A DNA stretch of 64,000 nt from Bromus sterilis (GCA_950022295.1 OX465600.1:302136031-302200030), one strand, 5' to 3'; counted from the stretch's first letter, positions 33,330 to 44,080 are shown. Notes: generated by a model from the letters alone, not told the origin. Translations and numbers: made by a program.

Positions 33330-34640
33330 TTTTTAATTTACATTTAATTCTTGTAAAAAATGCGGGCAAGTAAGTCGCTAAAAATTAGCGTATACAACTT
33401 GATGCTGATGCTCATGATAATTCCAGGTATTTGACTTCTGAAAATAGTTTGTTATGGAGGCTCATCCTCATGTTGTTGTTAGGCTTTTCTCTGGTTTTGT
33501 ATGGAAGTTCCATATTGTTTGCTCTTGTTTTTCCTGACTAAATCACTAAAATCATCCATGTGAATGGGAACTCATAGCTACAAACAAATAGCCATGAACT
33601 GTCTAAATGTGAATGGAATCCTTCATGTGACGCCAACATGACAATTTTTTGCTCCGAGCAGCAATGCAAACACCACTGGTAGTTTACTAGGTGGTATCTA
33701 TTTTACTTACCTCGCTTTGGTTTCATTGAAGACATAAGGAACGGTTGGGCTTTGTTCTTCATGAAGTTTGTATTAATAAATTATTTGTTGGCCTAGGTGC
33801 ATCGTCTTGATGCAAGTCATGATGTAAAGAGAAGATCAATCAAAATTTATTTTTCTTTTCAAAAATAAAAGGGTAGTAAATGCATTGATTGTTTAAAGCT
33901 CTCATAGCATCTAACCAACCCGAGGATCAAGCTCATTATAAAGGGATTCTTTGCTGAGGATCCAGTGGAAAACCATGAAGCTCATATCGCCGCCTACCAC
34001 ACAGCTCTTTTATAAAGAGCAACACTTCTCTAAAAAAATAAGTATTATTTTTCATTTTATTTTCCTATCTTTGAATTATCCAGTTTGAGCCTGTCCATTT
34101 TTGTGGTTATGTCTCTGCATGCTAGGGATTTGAATTTATAGGTCTAGGCATATAAGGCATCGGAAATTATGAATGAATCACTATTGTAGATTAACTCTAT
34201 GGCAATGTGCCTCTACGGACGTCCACACTAGTGGTGTACTTCGGCTGATGAGTGCATGGATGCAACGTCAGCCGCGACTGAAGCAAGCCAAGAGATCCTT
34301 CAATGGCTGCATGTGTCTTATTTGTTCATTCTGTTGATGATTTCTCCCTGCTAAAGGAAAACTACTTCCTGCCTATGAAAGGAGATTCCATCACGTTGGC
34401 TGGCATGTGAAGGTCATTGGTTAGCAGTCTGATGATTTGTTCAGCCTGGCGCCAGTCTTGTATGCCAGTCTTGTATGCTAGTCTTGTATACACTAGCATT
34501 TCTTCCTCTTTGCCTGCTGACTGCCGTTATGAGTCGGGAGCTTGATGGATCGGGTTAATTAAGTTGTTGCACTGTTAAGATTTTGTTATAAAATTCCCTT
34601 CAATAAATTTATATACAGTTCGGTTGGGCACAATAAAAGA
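33330..34640 (+). repeat. Beta module 6
   Basis: A near-complete beta module: TTAATTTACATTTAATTC, GCTAAAAATTAGCGTATAC, GATGCTCATG, GTATGGAAGTTCC, CACTGGTAGTTTACTAGG, GGTGCATCGTCTTGATG, TATAAA at 34011-34016 followed by GAGCAACACTTCTC, GTCTAGGCATATAAGGC, ATGAATGAATCACTATTG. It ends with CAAAATTCCCTTCAAT as in module 2. Closest in sequence to module 2. Confidence 0.7.
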
Positions 34641-34659
34641 AAAGTTTCACTTCTATTCT

Positions 34660-34834
34660 AAGTAACTCTTGCTAGAACTCTGGAGCATCTCTGGTCTTGA
34701 TGAGAGCCACGATGGTGACGAGTTGAGCAGTGCCCCTTGCATGCGCCACCGCGTTGGCCCTTATTATTGTGGGACGTGTTTGAGTCGTTTCTGGGTAATA
34801 TATCATTTTCTATTCTCTTTTTTTTCTGGCTTTG
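34660..34834 (+). pseudogene. Short gene-like fragment shared by modules 6 and 7
   Basis: Homologous to 37771-37885. In the better copy the frame ends with a small acidic stretch (ESDDGDEVSS), a hydrophobic run (ALACATALALIIVG) and a stop. Here one extra C breaks that frame. I do not recognise the protein; it could be the terminal exon of the decayed gene associated with the modules. Confidence 0.35.
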
Positions 34835-34837
34835 TTA

Positions 34838-35423
34838 GGGCACTCCCAATGCAAGGTTCTTAGCACGTAATCATAGTTATTTTGCTTATGTGGCATAACA
34901 CTTAATGAAGAAAGAAAATAATGTTATATCTTAGCTAAGATACAATCCTTGCATGTGGTCATATGCAAAATACATTACTACACCAATCTATCTATATCTC
35001 TTATAAAGCAAAACCCCACAAAGATGCATTTATAGTGTCTATCTCAATATGCAAGCTATCCACATCATCACCCACTATTATATCCAATCATTTGTCCATG
35101 TCATCTACTATAAACCCCACTAAGATGCATGTCATCTATCTCAACCTGTAAGCTATCCACACCATCCACTATTGTAACCAATCATGTATCCATGTCATCC
35201 ACTTTTATTTACATGCATCTTATAACATTTCAGTTTATATTGTACAATTCTTATATCCCCGCTAAGCAACGCGCGGCGTATTCTTCTAGTTACATATATG
35301 CATTAGGTTAAAATCATTAAATTAGATACAACACCTAAGAAACAATGCATTGTGATAGTGGTATCTTAAGTTTTTTTTTGTTCCTATGATAACGTGCTAA
35401 GAAACAATGCATTGTGAGAGCCC
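34838..35423 (+). mobile_element. Tourist-like MITE (TSD TTA) with nested Helitron
   Basis: Terminal inverted repeats are GGGCACTCCCAATGCAAGG and, at the other end on the reverse strand, GGGCTCTCACAATGCATTG. Both are flanked by TTA (34835-34837 and 35424-35426), the target size of PIF/Harbinger elements. About 280 bp without the Helitron inside. Non-coding. Confidence 0.75.
34987..35289 (+). mobile_element. 303 bp Helitron nested in the Tourist MITE
   Basis: Begins TCTATCTATATCTC after a host A and ends with the hairpin CCGCTAAGCAACGCGCGG followed by TATTCTTCTAG and a host T. No coding frame. It contains two internal copies of a block built on AACCCCAC(A/T)AAGATGCAT and CAAGCTATCCACA. Confidence 0.75.
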
Positions 35424-35815
35424 TTAGATCATGCACGCCCGCTCGTAGGGTGGATGAAGCTTTTGCTTGTAATGATGATCCATGAAGCGACCGTCTCTAC
35501 CGGCGCGTTTGTCCGGTTGGGGCGCCAGTTAATAATGCATGGCCTCGATGTCCATAGGCATTCACATCGTAAAATACAAGATACACTCACAATCCCCAAG
35601 CCAGCGTGTGGGTGGAATATAGAGTCCATCTTAGCTCATGCTCAGATACGAATTTTCACTATGAGATGGTGTCTAGTTATATTTGATTTGAGAGAATAGC
35701 TCTTGGTATGGAATTTGATGGTCATGTTGTTGTTAGGTTATTGTTCTGGCGTAATTTATAAATTCAACATAGTTTGCCCTTGTTTTATAAAAAAAATGAA
35801 CATTGGTGATATGTA

Positions 35816-36072
35816 CTCCCTCCGTTTCTTTTTACTTCGCATATAAGGTTTGGTCAAAGTCAATCTTCATAAAATTTGATCAAGTTTATATTAAAAAGTA
35901 TCAACATTTACAATATCAAAGTTATATAATATGAAAAATTATTTCATGATAAATCTAATGATAATTGTTTCATATTGTGGATGTTGATAGATTTTTCTAT
36001 ATAGTTGGTCAAACTTTATAAATATTGACTTTAACCAAACCTTATATGCGAAGTAAAAAGAAACGGAGGGAG
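35816..36072 (+). mobile_element. Stowaway MITE (TSD TA)
   Basis: 257 bp with long terminal inverted repeats beginning CTCCCTCCGTTTCTTTTT, flanked by TA at 35814-35815 and 36073-36074. The family is Tc1/mariner-derived and non-coding. Modules 1 and 8 contain the empty site GATATGTACTTTAGATC, which confirms both ends. Confidence 0.95.
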
Positions 36073-36115
36073 TACTTTAGATCATGCTTGGTGGGTGATG
36101 AATAATTGAGTGTAA

Positions 36116-36621
36116 CTAGATGATACCCCGCGCGTTGCTGTGGAAATCAGTTGCAATATATTTTGAATGATTGATTGCATTAAGCATGAATAGTTGAATT
36201 AATTGTTATAAACTAAAGTATAAAAAACATTTTATGTATTGTATTTTATTATTGTGTAGTTAAAATATTTATTAATCTAATATAATGAAAAAAAATCCAT
36301 GCATGTTGAGTGAGTTGGCATGTGTCATTATATTGATGTATGCATGAGATCAACTAATAACGAAGAACTTGTTCTTATGCATAATGTGGTAAGTCTTTGA
36401 TGATGTGACATGTATGCATGTTAAAAGTGATGTAACATAATAGGGAAAATTCCATGCATGTTGATGGAGGTTGCATGTGTCATTAAATGGATGTGTGCAT
36501 GAGATCAACTAATAATGAAGATCTTGTTCTCATGCATATTGTGGTGGGCCTTTGATGAGGTGGCATGCTTGCATGTTGAGATAGATAAAATAGTGGGGAT
36601 GATCTATTATAGTATTATAGA
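36116..36621 (-). mobile_element. 506 bp Helitron in alpha module 7
   Basis: On the minus strand it starts TCTATAATACTATAATAG and ends with the hairpin CAGCAACGCGCGGGG and ATCATCTAG. Modules 1 and 8 have the empty site GTGTAATTACAAACTG, and here the insertion lies exactly between A and T of that site. An internal tandem duplication is visible: the blocks ATGCATGTTGA...GCATGTGTCATTA occur twice (about 36300 and 36450). Confidence 0.95.
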
Positions 36622-37330
36622 TTACAAACTGAAGGGTGAGAAGTACATAGATGCAAATTGAATCCTGCACATCATATCAAAACCAAGATTTTTCTACTCT
36701 GAGCATTGATGTCATGGCCACATGATAGTATTGATGTTATCTTTACTTAGCTTGCATTTTCTCAAGGATGGGAATTACGGATTTTCATGAACTCTGTATT
36801 GTAATAAAATTGTCTTTTCTCAAGGTGCATCACCACAATGTGGCGGTCAAAAGGCCAATGAAATAATAAGTTTATAAAAGACAAAGGCTAAGTGAATACA
36901 TTGCTTGCTTAAAGCTCTCGTGGTCACCGGCCTACCCGAGGTGCAAGCTTTTACTTACTGATCTACCAGGGGTACTGAGCTTATATAACTATCTAACATC
37001 CAAGTGCCTTATAAAAGAGCAAGATTTCCCCAAGCAAAAGAAAAATATCTCATCCTTCATTTTCTTTCTTTCGTCTTGGAATTATCCAGTACTATTCTGT
37101 GTATTGGTTTTTGTGACTGCAAGTTAGGGATTCAAATTTGATATATATAGCCATATAGGCATAGAAGGCATCCGGAATTACCAATGGATAACTAGAATGA
37201 AAACATGTGCTTTCTCCGTTTGGTAGCCGACGTGTTTCTTGCTCATACTCTACCGAGACGGCATGATTAAGTCATACTCATATATCTTCATATCAGCTCA
37301 CATAAAAAGATCATGATAGGAAGCTGAGCC

Positions 37331-37770
37331 AAAGAATATGGGAAATATGTCCTTGGCTTGATCTTTGGTCGCCGGCTGGGCAACTGGCCTAGGTGTTCCC
37401 ACACTAAAATCTCCATCTTGAGGGTTGTAGCGGCCAGTTGGTATCTGCGTTTTCATCGTGCATTATCTCCTCTAGAGCTCGAGAACTAGCATTGTCTCAT
37501 TGCCCTTCTCCCCACGCTCTCGAAGGGAATGGATGAGGTCACATGGACCCTATTTCCGGAGGGTGTAGTACATATGTAGCTTGGGGGAGAGCCGGAGATC
37601 GAGTGGCCGCCCTTCAGATTCAGGTACCGCACCTACTGGGTTGCCTACAACAATGGCGCCGGTGTGGAGCATCAGGAGTGATTTCCATGTCACGGCCGTG
37701 GTTGGCGCTAGTGGGAGAGTGGAGGATGCGTTTGCTCTATCTCTAGCCTTGGATATGGGTGAATGGGTCT
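37331..37770 (+). other. Stretch with gene-like remnant downstream of module 7
   Basis: An ATG at 37529 opens a frame reading MDEVTWTLFPEGVVHM then a stop. A shifted continuation includes PPFRFRYRTYWVAYN. It resembles a decayed plant coding sequence but I cannot name the family. It sits where a gene driven by the alpha module would be expected. Confidence 0.3.
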
Positions 37771-37885
37771 GAGAGCGACGATGGGGACGAGGTGAGCAGC
37801 GCCCTTGCATGCGCCACCGCATTGGCCCTTATTATTGTCGGACGTGTTTGAGTCGTTTATGGGTAATATATATCATTTGGGTCTG
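37771..37885 (+). pseudogene. Second copy of the short gene-like fragment
   Basis: Homologous to 34660-34834 and with the better frame: ESDDGDEVSS, then a hydrophobic run and a stop at TGA. Its position just before module 8 mirrors that of the first copy before module 7, so both were duplicated with the modules. Confidence 0.4.
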
Positions 37886-39330
37886 TCTAAAGCACATGTA
37901 CATGTGACATCCTCTCGTAGGGTGGACAAAGCTTTTGCTTGTAATGATGATGATCCGTGAAGCGACCGTACGTCTCTACCGGGGCGTTTGTCCGGTTGGG
38001 TCGCCCGTCAATAATGCGTCGCCTCGATGTCCATAATCCATATACGTGAGGCATCCACATAGGAAAATACACGATACACGATGTCCATAATTCGTATCCT
38101 CATGCTCAGATACGAATTTTCACTATGATATGGTGTCTAGTTATATTTGATTTGAGAGAATAGCTCTTGGTATGGAATTTGCTGGTCATGTACGTTGTTG
38201 TTAGGTTATTGTTCTGGCGTAATCTAGAAATTCAACATAGTTTGCCATTGTTTTATAAAAAAAATGAACATTAGTGATATGTACTTTAGATCATGCTTGG
38301 TGGGTGATGAATAATTGAGTGTAATTACAAACTGAAGGGTGAGAAGTACATAAATGCAAATTGAATCTTGCACATCATATCAAAACCAAGATTTTTCTAA
38401 TCTGAGCATTGATGTCCTGGCCACATGATAGTTTTGATGTTATCTTCACTTAGCTTGCATTTTCTCAAGGATGGAAATTAGTGATTAGCCTTTGCTTTCC
38501 ATGAGAATAAAGTCGTGTGTTCTCTAGGTGCATCACCACAACGTGGCGGTAAAAAGGACAATGCAATTATAAGTTTATGAAAGAGAAAGGCTAAGACTAC
38601 CCATAGTGGGAGTAACATCACTAGTAACATCACATTTATCTATGCAAAATAGATGATGTGGCAAGTAGTTAATGCCAAAAGAGAGGATGTGATAACTTAG
38701 GTAGTTACTTGCTCTTTGAGTAACATCACACATACCAATACAATATGAGTCTACAACACAATAAATGAAGTGTTGCATGACACCACATCTATGTTACTCC
38801 CCACTATAGAGGTAGTAACATAGACTAGTAACAACGTGATGTTACTAGTCGAAGTTACTCTCCACTATGGCTAGTCTAAGTGAATACATTGCTTGCTGCT
38901 GTCATGGTCACCGTGCCACCCGAGGTGCAAGCTTTTACTTACTGATATACCAGGGGTACTGAGTTTATATCACTATCTTTAACATCCAAGTGCCTTATAA
39001 AAGAGCAAGATTTCTCCAAGCAAAAGAAGATTTCTCCAAGCAAGATTTCTCATCCTTCATTTTCTTTGTTTCGTACGTCTTGGAATTATCCACTACTATT
39101 CTGTGTATTGGTTTTTGTGACTGCATGTATTCAAATTGATAATTATAGGCATAGAAGGCATCCAGAATTACCAATGGATAACTAAAATCAAAACATGTGC
39201 TTTCTCCCTTTGGTAGCCGACGTGCTTCTCCCTCATACGAGACAGCATGATTATGTCATACTCATATACCTTCACATCTGCTGTTGCTAGCGTCGTGCAA
39301 CAGAGATCACCAAGCCCCGTGATGCTGAAA
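37886..39330 (+). repeat. Alpha module 8
   Basis: Tandem duplicate of module 7 without its Stowaway and Helitron. Landmarks: GTTTGTCCGGTTGGG, TTTCACTATGATATGG, GATATGTACTTTAGATC, GTGTAATTACAAACTG, TATAAAA from 38996 with GAGCAAGATTTC, GCATAGAAGGCATCC, ACATGTGCTTTCTCCC. A Tourist MITE is inserted at GCTAA. It is followed by a LINE. Confidence 0.7.
38595..38876 (+). mobile_element. Tourist-like MITE (TSD TAA)
   Basis: 282 bp. Terminal inverted repeats GACTACCCATAGTGGGAGT and, on the reverse strand, GACTAGCCATAGTGGAGAG, flanked by TAA at 38592-38594 and 38877-38879. The empty site GCTAAGTGAATACATTGC is present in modules 1 and 7. PIF/Harbinger-derived, non-coding. Confidence 0.95.
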
Positions 39331-39396
39331 CAGAACGTTCCGCTGGTGCATGAGTCGTCTAGGCAGATGTAGAAGACCACGGGCTCTCTTCAGCCG

Positions 39397-39798
39397 TTGA
39401 ACTCATTAAGTCCAAGGTCGCCGGGTGTGGCGGCTAATGATGATTCGGGGGCTGTTGGACGTCGAGCGGAGACAGTGGCGGCGCCGGGTGGACGGCCTTC
39501 CAAAGAAGATGTGGTGGCATTCGGTGGGGTTCCAGAACCAGGGAGCGCGGAGGTGCGCTCAAGTGCACGGCTGCGTGCGCTTCCTGACGCGGACACTCCC
39601 ATCTCGGAGAGGGCTTCCAAGCTTGCGGCCCAACGAGACCTCGACTTCTCTGGTACGAAAACACGCTCCTTTACGTTTATGTCTAATAATCATATTGTTG
39701 ATTTTGCTTCAAGTTTAGGAGTTTCGTTTGGTACTAGCAATTCGGATATTGAGGGTATTGTGACCTCTCTAAAACACCTAGAAACAGCGCGGCAGTAA
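39397..39798 (+). CDS. LINE ORF1, C-terminal part
   Basis: A 133-codon frame beginning at an internal ATG in GC-rich sequence. The last 60 residues (FASSLGVSFGTSNSDIEG, then LKHLETARQ) resemble the C-terminal region of Triticeae LINE ORF1 proteins, which follow the RNA-binding part. The DUF4283 and zinc knuckle are not present upstream, so ORF1 is truncated. A second frame (39850-40035) ends in a basic, Lys/Arg/Ser-rich tail immediately before ORF2 and is probably the true end of ORF1 after a stop at 39796. Confidence 0.5.
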   Translation: MNSLSPRSPGVAANDDSGAVGRRAETVAAPGGRPSKEDVVAFGGVPEPGSAEVRSSARLRALPDADTPISERASKLAAQRDLDFSGTKTRSFTFMSNNHIVDFASSLGVSFGTSNSDIEGIVTSLKHLETARQ

Positions 39799-40041
39799 GT
39801 TTTCTTAGAAAATGATCTTAAAAATAATAAAGCTGAGGAATCAAATGGTTTGGTTCATCGGATGGCATCATCCTTAGATGAAAATATGCAAGATTGTGAG
39901 GAAGAGGGATTGGGAGATTCGTTGAATCCTCCTCGAGGCGTGAAAATCACGCGGTCCCGTAAAACTAAGAAAGGGGGATCATCTAAACCCAAGAGGAGAA
40001 GTGATAGACTAAAATCTTTAGTGAAAAATAATTAAGCACAA

Positions 40042-41130
40042 ATGAAAGGAGTTTTCTGGAATACTGATGGTTTTGGTGATCCAGCTAAACATTTGGCGGT
40101 TAATGAACTAGTGAGAGAGTTAGATTTGGACTTTGTTGCTATTTTGGAAACTGGTAGGGCTAGTTTCGAGCAACGCTTGTTATCTCATCTCGCAGGAGGC
40201 CGTGATTTTAGTTGGTATTGTTTACCACCTAATGGGAGGTCCGGGGGTATTTTGGTTGGTGTTAATAATACTATGATGACTATTCAAAAAGTGGTAGCAG
40301 GAGAATTCTCGGCGAAATTCCATATACGCACAAAGAACGATGGTTTTCTTTGGGCGTTGGTAGTGGTTTATGGGGCTGCCCAAGATGACAAGAAACCTGA
40401 GTTTTTGTCGGAGTTAGTGCGTATTTGTGAGAATGAATCTCGACCTATTTTGGTAGGTGGTGATTTTAATATCATGAGGAGACCTAATGAAAAGAGTAAC
40501 GATAATTTTAATACACGTTGGCCTTCGATCTTTAATGCAATTATTGAGAGCCTGGATTTCAAGGAGTTAGAGATGTCGGGGAGGCAATACACTTGGGTTA
40601 GTAGAAGAGATGTAACTACGTTTGAGAAGTTGGATCGGATACTAGCAAGTGTGGAGTGGGAGCAGAAATTTCCACTAGTAACAGTTCAGGCGTTGGCTAG
40701 GACGGGTTCTGATCATGTACCATTATTTTTGGATTCTGGTAGTTCAGCACACAGTGGAAATCGATCTGCATTTTCATTTGAGTTATCTTGGTTACGTCAA
40801 GATGGCTTTTTTGAGATGGTCAGGGATGAATGGATTTCCATACAGATAGGAACAACGCCTATTGAGATTTGTCAAAATAAGATTAGACATTTGCGTAGTT
40901 TTCTACGAGGTTGGGCTAAGAATATGAGTGGGGAATATAAAGTTTTGAGGCAAAGATTGATTCTTCTTATCGATGAGTTAGATCGTAAAGCAGAGACTGT
41001 CCCTCTATCCGAGATTGAAAGGGAAACAAAAAGTGAGGCTGATTTGTATTTAGCTAAACTAAGACGTGATGAGGAGTCTAAGTGGGCTCAACGTGCTAAA
41101 ATGAGGCATGTTCGAGAGGGGGGGGGATAA
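40042..41130 (+). pseudogene. LINE ORF2, APE-type endonuclease region
   Basis: 362 codons from an ATG directly after the ORF1 tail. It shows the endonuclease fold motifs of plant LINEs: VFWNTDGFG at the start, ILETGRA (in place of the usual ETK), SGGILVG, GDFNIMRRPNEKS, and GSDHVPLFL containing the catalytic Asp-His pair. The endonuclease nicks target DNA to prime reverse transcription. The frame ends in a run of eight or nine G at 41117-41127 where one frameshift separates it from the RT region. Confidence 0.85.
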
Positions 41131-43717
41131 CACCAGATATTTCCAATTAATGGCTAATGGAAAGAACAGGAAGAAAAAATATTCCAGTTAGAACAAGATG
41201 AAGGGACTATAATAGGCCAACAGAATCTTATGGTTTTTATTTCTGAATATTACAAAAAACTATTTGGCCCATCGAGGAACACTACTATCACACTGGATGA
41301 AAGTAGAGTAGATGATCTACCGCAGGTTTCTCGGGAAGAAAATAATATGTTAATTGCTCCTTTTACTGAAGAGGAAATCTTAGATGCCATTACTCAAATG
41401 GAACTCAATAAAGCACCGGGACCAGATGGGTTCCCGGCTGAGTTCTATAAGAGATTTTGGGAGGTCATCAAAGGGGATATGATGGCCTTGTTTACACATC
41501 TTCATACGGGGGAGTTGCAGTTGTTCAAACTTAATTTCGGGATAATTACACTTCTGCCTAAGAAGGAAGATGCGTCTAGAATTGAATAGTATAGGCCAAT
41601 TTGTCTTCTGAATGTCATATTCAAAATTTTTACTAAAGTGGGGACCAACAGAGTCACTGCGATTGCGTAGTGTGTCATCAGACCTACCCAAACTGCGTTT
41701 TTACCTGGTAGAAACATTTTGGAGGGGGTTGTGGTTCTTCACGAAACAATACATGAACTGAAAATTAAAAAATTAGATGGAGTCTTATTTAAGATAGATT
41801 TTGAAAAGGCCTATGATAAGGTTGATTGGGCCTTTTTTGCAACAGACGCTTAAAATGAAAGGATAATCGCCACAGTGGTGTGATTGGGTCGCGAGATTTG
41901 TACAAGGGGGGAGCGTGGGAATAAGAGTTAATGACGACATTGGTCATTATTTCCAAACGCTAAAAGGAGTAAGACAAGGCGATCCGTTGTCGCCTATCCT
42001 TTTTAATCTAGTGGCAGATATGTTAGCAGTCCTCATTGCCAGGGCAAAGGAGGAGGATTATGTTGGAAGTTTGATACCTCATCTAGTTGAAGGTGGGGTT
42101 TCGATTCTTCAATATGCTGATGACACAATCCTTTTTTTGGAACATGATTTGGATAAAGCGGTAAATATGAAGCTAATTCAATCAATTTTCGAACAGATGT
42201 CTGGTTTGAAAATAAATTTTCATAAGAGCGAGATCTTTTGTTTCGGGGCTGCAGTTGAGGTGCAGGATGAATATCGTCACATTTTTTGTTGTGAAGTTGG
42301 ACATTTACCTTTTAAGTATTTGGGTATCCCGATTCATTATAGAAAGCTTTTAAATACAGAATGGAAACCAATTGAAGATCGTTTTGAGCAAAAACTTAGC
42401 GCCTGGATTGGTAAACTGCTTTCCTATGGTGATAGGTTAGTTCTTATTAATTCTGTGCTATCTAGTTTGCCAATGTTTTTCCTATCTTTCTTTGAGATAC
42501 CCATTGGGGTACGGAAGAAATTGGATTTTTTTCGGTCACGATTTTTCTGGCAGAGTGATCAGAAAAAGAAGAAGTATCGCTTAACTAGATGGAATATTAT
42601 TTGTAGACCAAAAGATCAGGGTGGTCTAGGGATTGAGTTACTAGAGATAAAAAACAAATGTTTACTTAGTAAATGGCTATTTAAACTGCTAACAGAACAA
42701 GGGGTGTGGCAGGAGCTGCTACACAATAAGTATGTTAGAGATTTACCGTTACAACAGGTGGAAGTTAAACCCATGGATTCACCTTTTTGGAAAGGGCTAA
42801 TGCGAGTCATATCCGATTTCTTTGAACGTATACAATATACGCTGGGAGATGGGCAAACGGTGCGTTTTTGGGAGGACATTTGGTTAGGTGACAATACTCT
42901 AGCGATGCAATATCCCTCTTTGTACAATATTGTGCGACAAAAAAATGTTCTTGTCTCTCAAGTATTGTTAGATGAGCACCCGAATCTTGCATTTCGAAGG
43001 ACGTTAACAGGGGATAAATGGGAGAGTTGGTTGCATTTAGTCGAACGTTTGATGTTTGTACCCATGTCTAATGAGTCAGATACTTTTACGTGGAAATTGA
43101 CGACTTCTGGTTCTTTTTCGGTTAAATCTTATTATGAGGATTTAATGAACGGAAACACTTGGTTTCTACGTAAATACATATGGAAATTAAAAGTCCCACT
43201 CAAAATCCGAATCTTCATGTGGTTCCTTTACCGTAAGGAATTGTTGACTAAGGATAATCTTGCTAAACGAAATTGGTCAGGGTGTCCGAAGTGTGTTTTT
43301 TGTGGTATTAATGAGTCTATTGAGCATCTGTTTATAACTTGTTCATTTGCTAAAAAGATTTGGCGTTTAGTTCATTTTACTTTTAATATTTCCCCTCCAT
43401 TATCGATAACTAATCTGTTTGGAGGTTGGTTGAATGGAGTTGATAAGATGACTAAAAGTAGCATTCGCATTGGCGTTTGTGCCTTTCTTTGGGCAATTTG
43501 GAACTGTAGAAATGATGTGATTTTTAACAAGATGGAAGCTGGTCATTTTTTGCAGGTAACACACAGGGCTACCCACTGGATCCATCTGTGGTCGCTCCTC
43601 TCTCCAGAAGATCTGCGTGGTCGTTTGGATACAGGATGTACACGACTCCTGGCGGTCGTGCGGGCTATCTTCAGCCAGGGTGGGTGGCTGCACACTAGGA
43701 GATTGCGAGATGTGTAA
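41131..43717 (+). pseudogene. LINE ORF2, reverse transcriptase and zf-RVT region
   Basis: Continues after the G-run frameshift. 41230-41589 encodes the N-terminal RT part (NKAPGPDGFPAEFYKRFW). A TAG interrupts at 41587 just before YRPICLLNV, and further damage occurs before 41915 although KIDFEKAYDKVDW is readable. From 41915 a 600-codon frame carries GVRQGDPLSPILFN, the catalytic YADD (residues 67-70 of that frame) and KINFHKSE. Its C-terminal zf-RVT domain includes WKLKVPLKIRIFMWFLYR, CPKCVFCG and HLFITC. It copied LINE RNA at the nicked target; now disabled. Confidence 0.9.
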
Positions 43718-43884
43718 ACTCCTAATTTTGAGTGGTTTTCTGTGGCTTGTTTTTGTAGCAACGCTGCAATTTCGTTGAGTTGTAATAATTACATGGATTG
43801 GTGAACCGGAACAATATTTTAATAAAATAAGCTGTGTGCATCCGCTGGATGCAGAGGCTGGGTTATCCGTTTCAAAAAAAAAAA

Positions 43885-44080
43885 TTGAGTCTTATTCATG
43901 GCACACACACTATTCCAGATTATCTATCTTGTGGAAAGCTCGCATCCCTCGTAAGATCAAAATTTTCGTAAGGTAGGCTTTCAAGGGAAAGATTATGCCT
44001 TCCTATCAAATTCGTAAACTGAATGCTAATTTTGGAGTTTCCTGTGCTCTTTGTTTTGGGTCTTAAGAGCAAGCGTGTAA
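43885..44080 (+). pseudogene. Fragment of a second LINE (zf-RVT region)
   Basis: Directly after the poly-A run a frame reads SWHTHYSRLSILWKARIP, then RKIKIFVR, a stop, and CALCFGS. This is the zf-RVT domain of another LINE ORF2, with the WKARIPRKIKIF signature. The full LINE to its left therefore sits beside, or inside, an older LINE. About 65 codons with two stops. Confidence 0.6.

Larger units (their letters stand above)
35427..37330 (+). repeat. Alpha module 7, carrying two TE insertions
   Basis: Starts with a block shared with module 8 (GTGGATGAAGCTTTTGC, GTTTGTCCGGTTGGG). The alpha landmarks follow: TTTCACTATGAGATGG, GGTATGGAATTTGATGG, GATATGTA, ATTGATGTCATGG, GCTAAGTGAATACATTGC, TATAAAA at 37010-37016 with GAGCAAGATTTC, GCATAGAAGGCATCC, GAAAACATGTGCTTTCTCC. 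Interrupted by a Stowaway and a Helitron. No coding frame within it. Confidence 0.7.
39390..43884 (+). mobile_element. LINE (non-LTR retrotransposon) with poly-A tail
   Basis: Carries the end of an ORF1, then endonuclease, RT and zf-RVT coding regions in order, and ends at GGTTATCCGTTTC followed by an A-run at 43874-43884. About 4.5 kb. The 5' end is uncertain and probably truncated, since only a C-terminal ORF1 piece is present. I could not identify a target duplication. Several frameshifts and stops make it inactive. Confidence 0.9.

Noticed and set aside
39168..39380. Reverse-strand 70-codon frame at the end of alpha module 8
   Set aside because: No domain, not conserved in module 7 beyond the shared DNA, and bordered by the LINE start.
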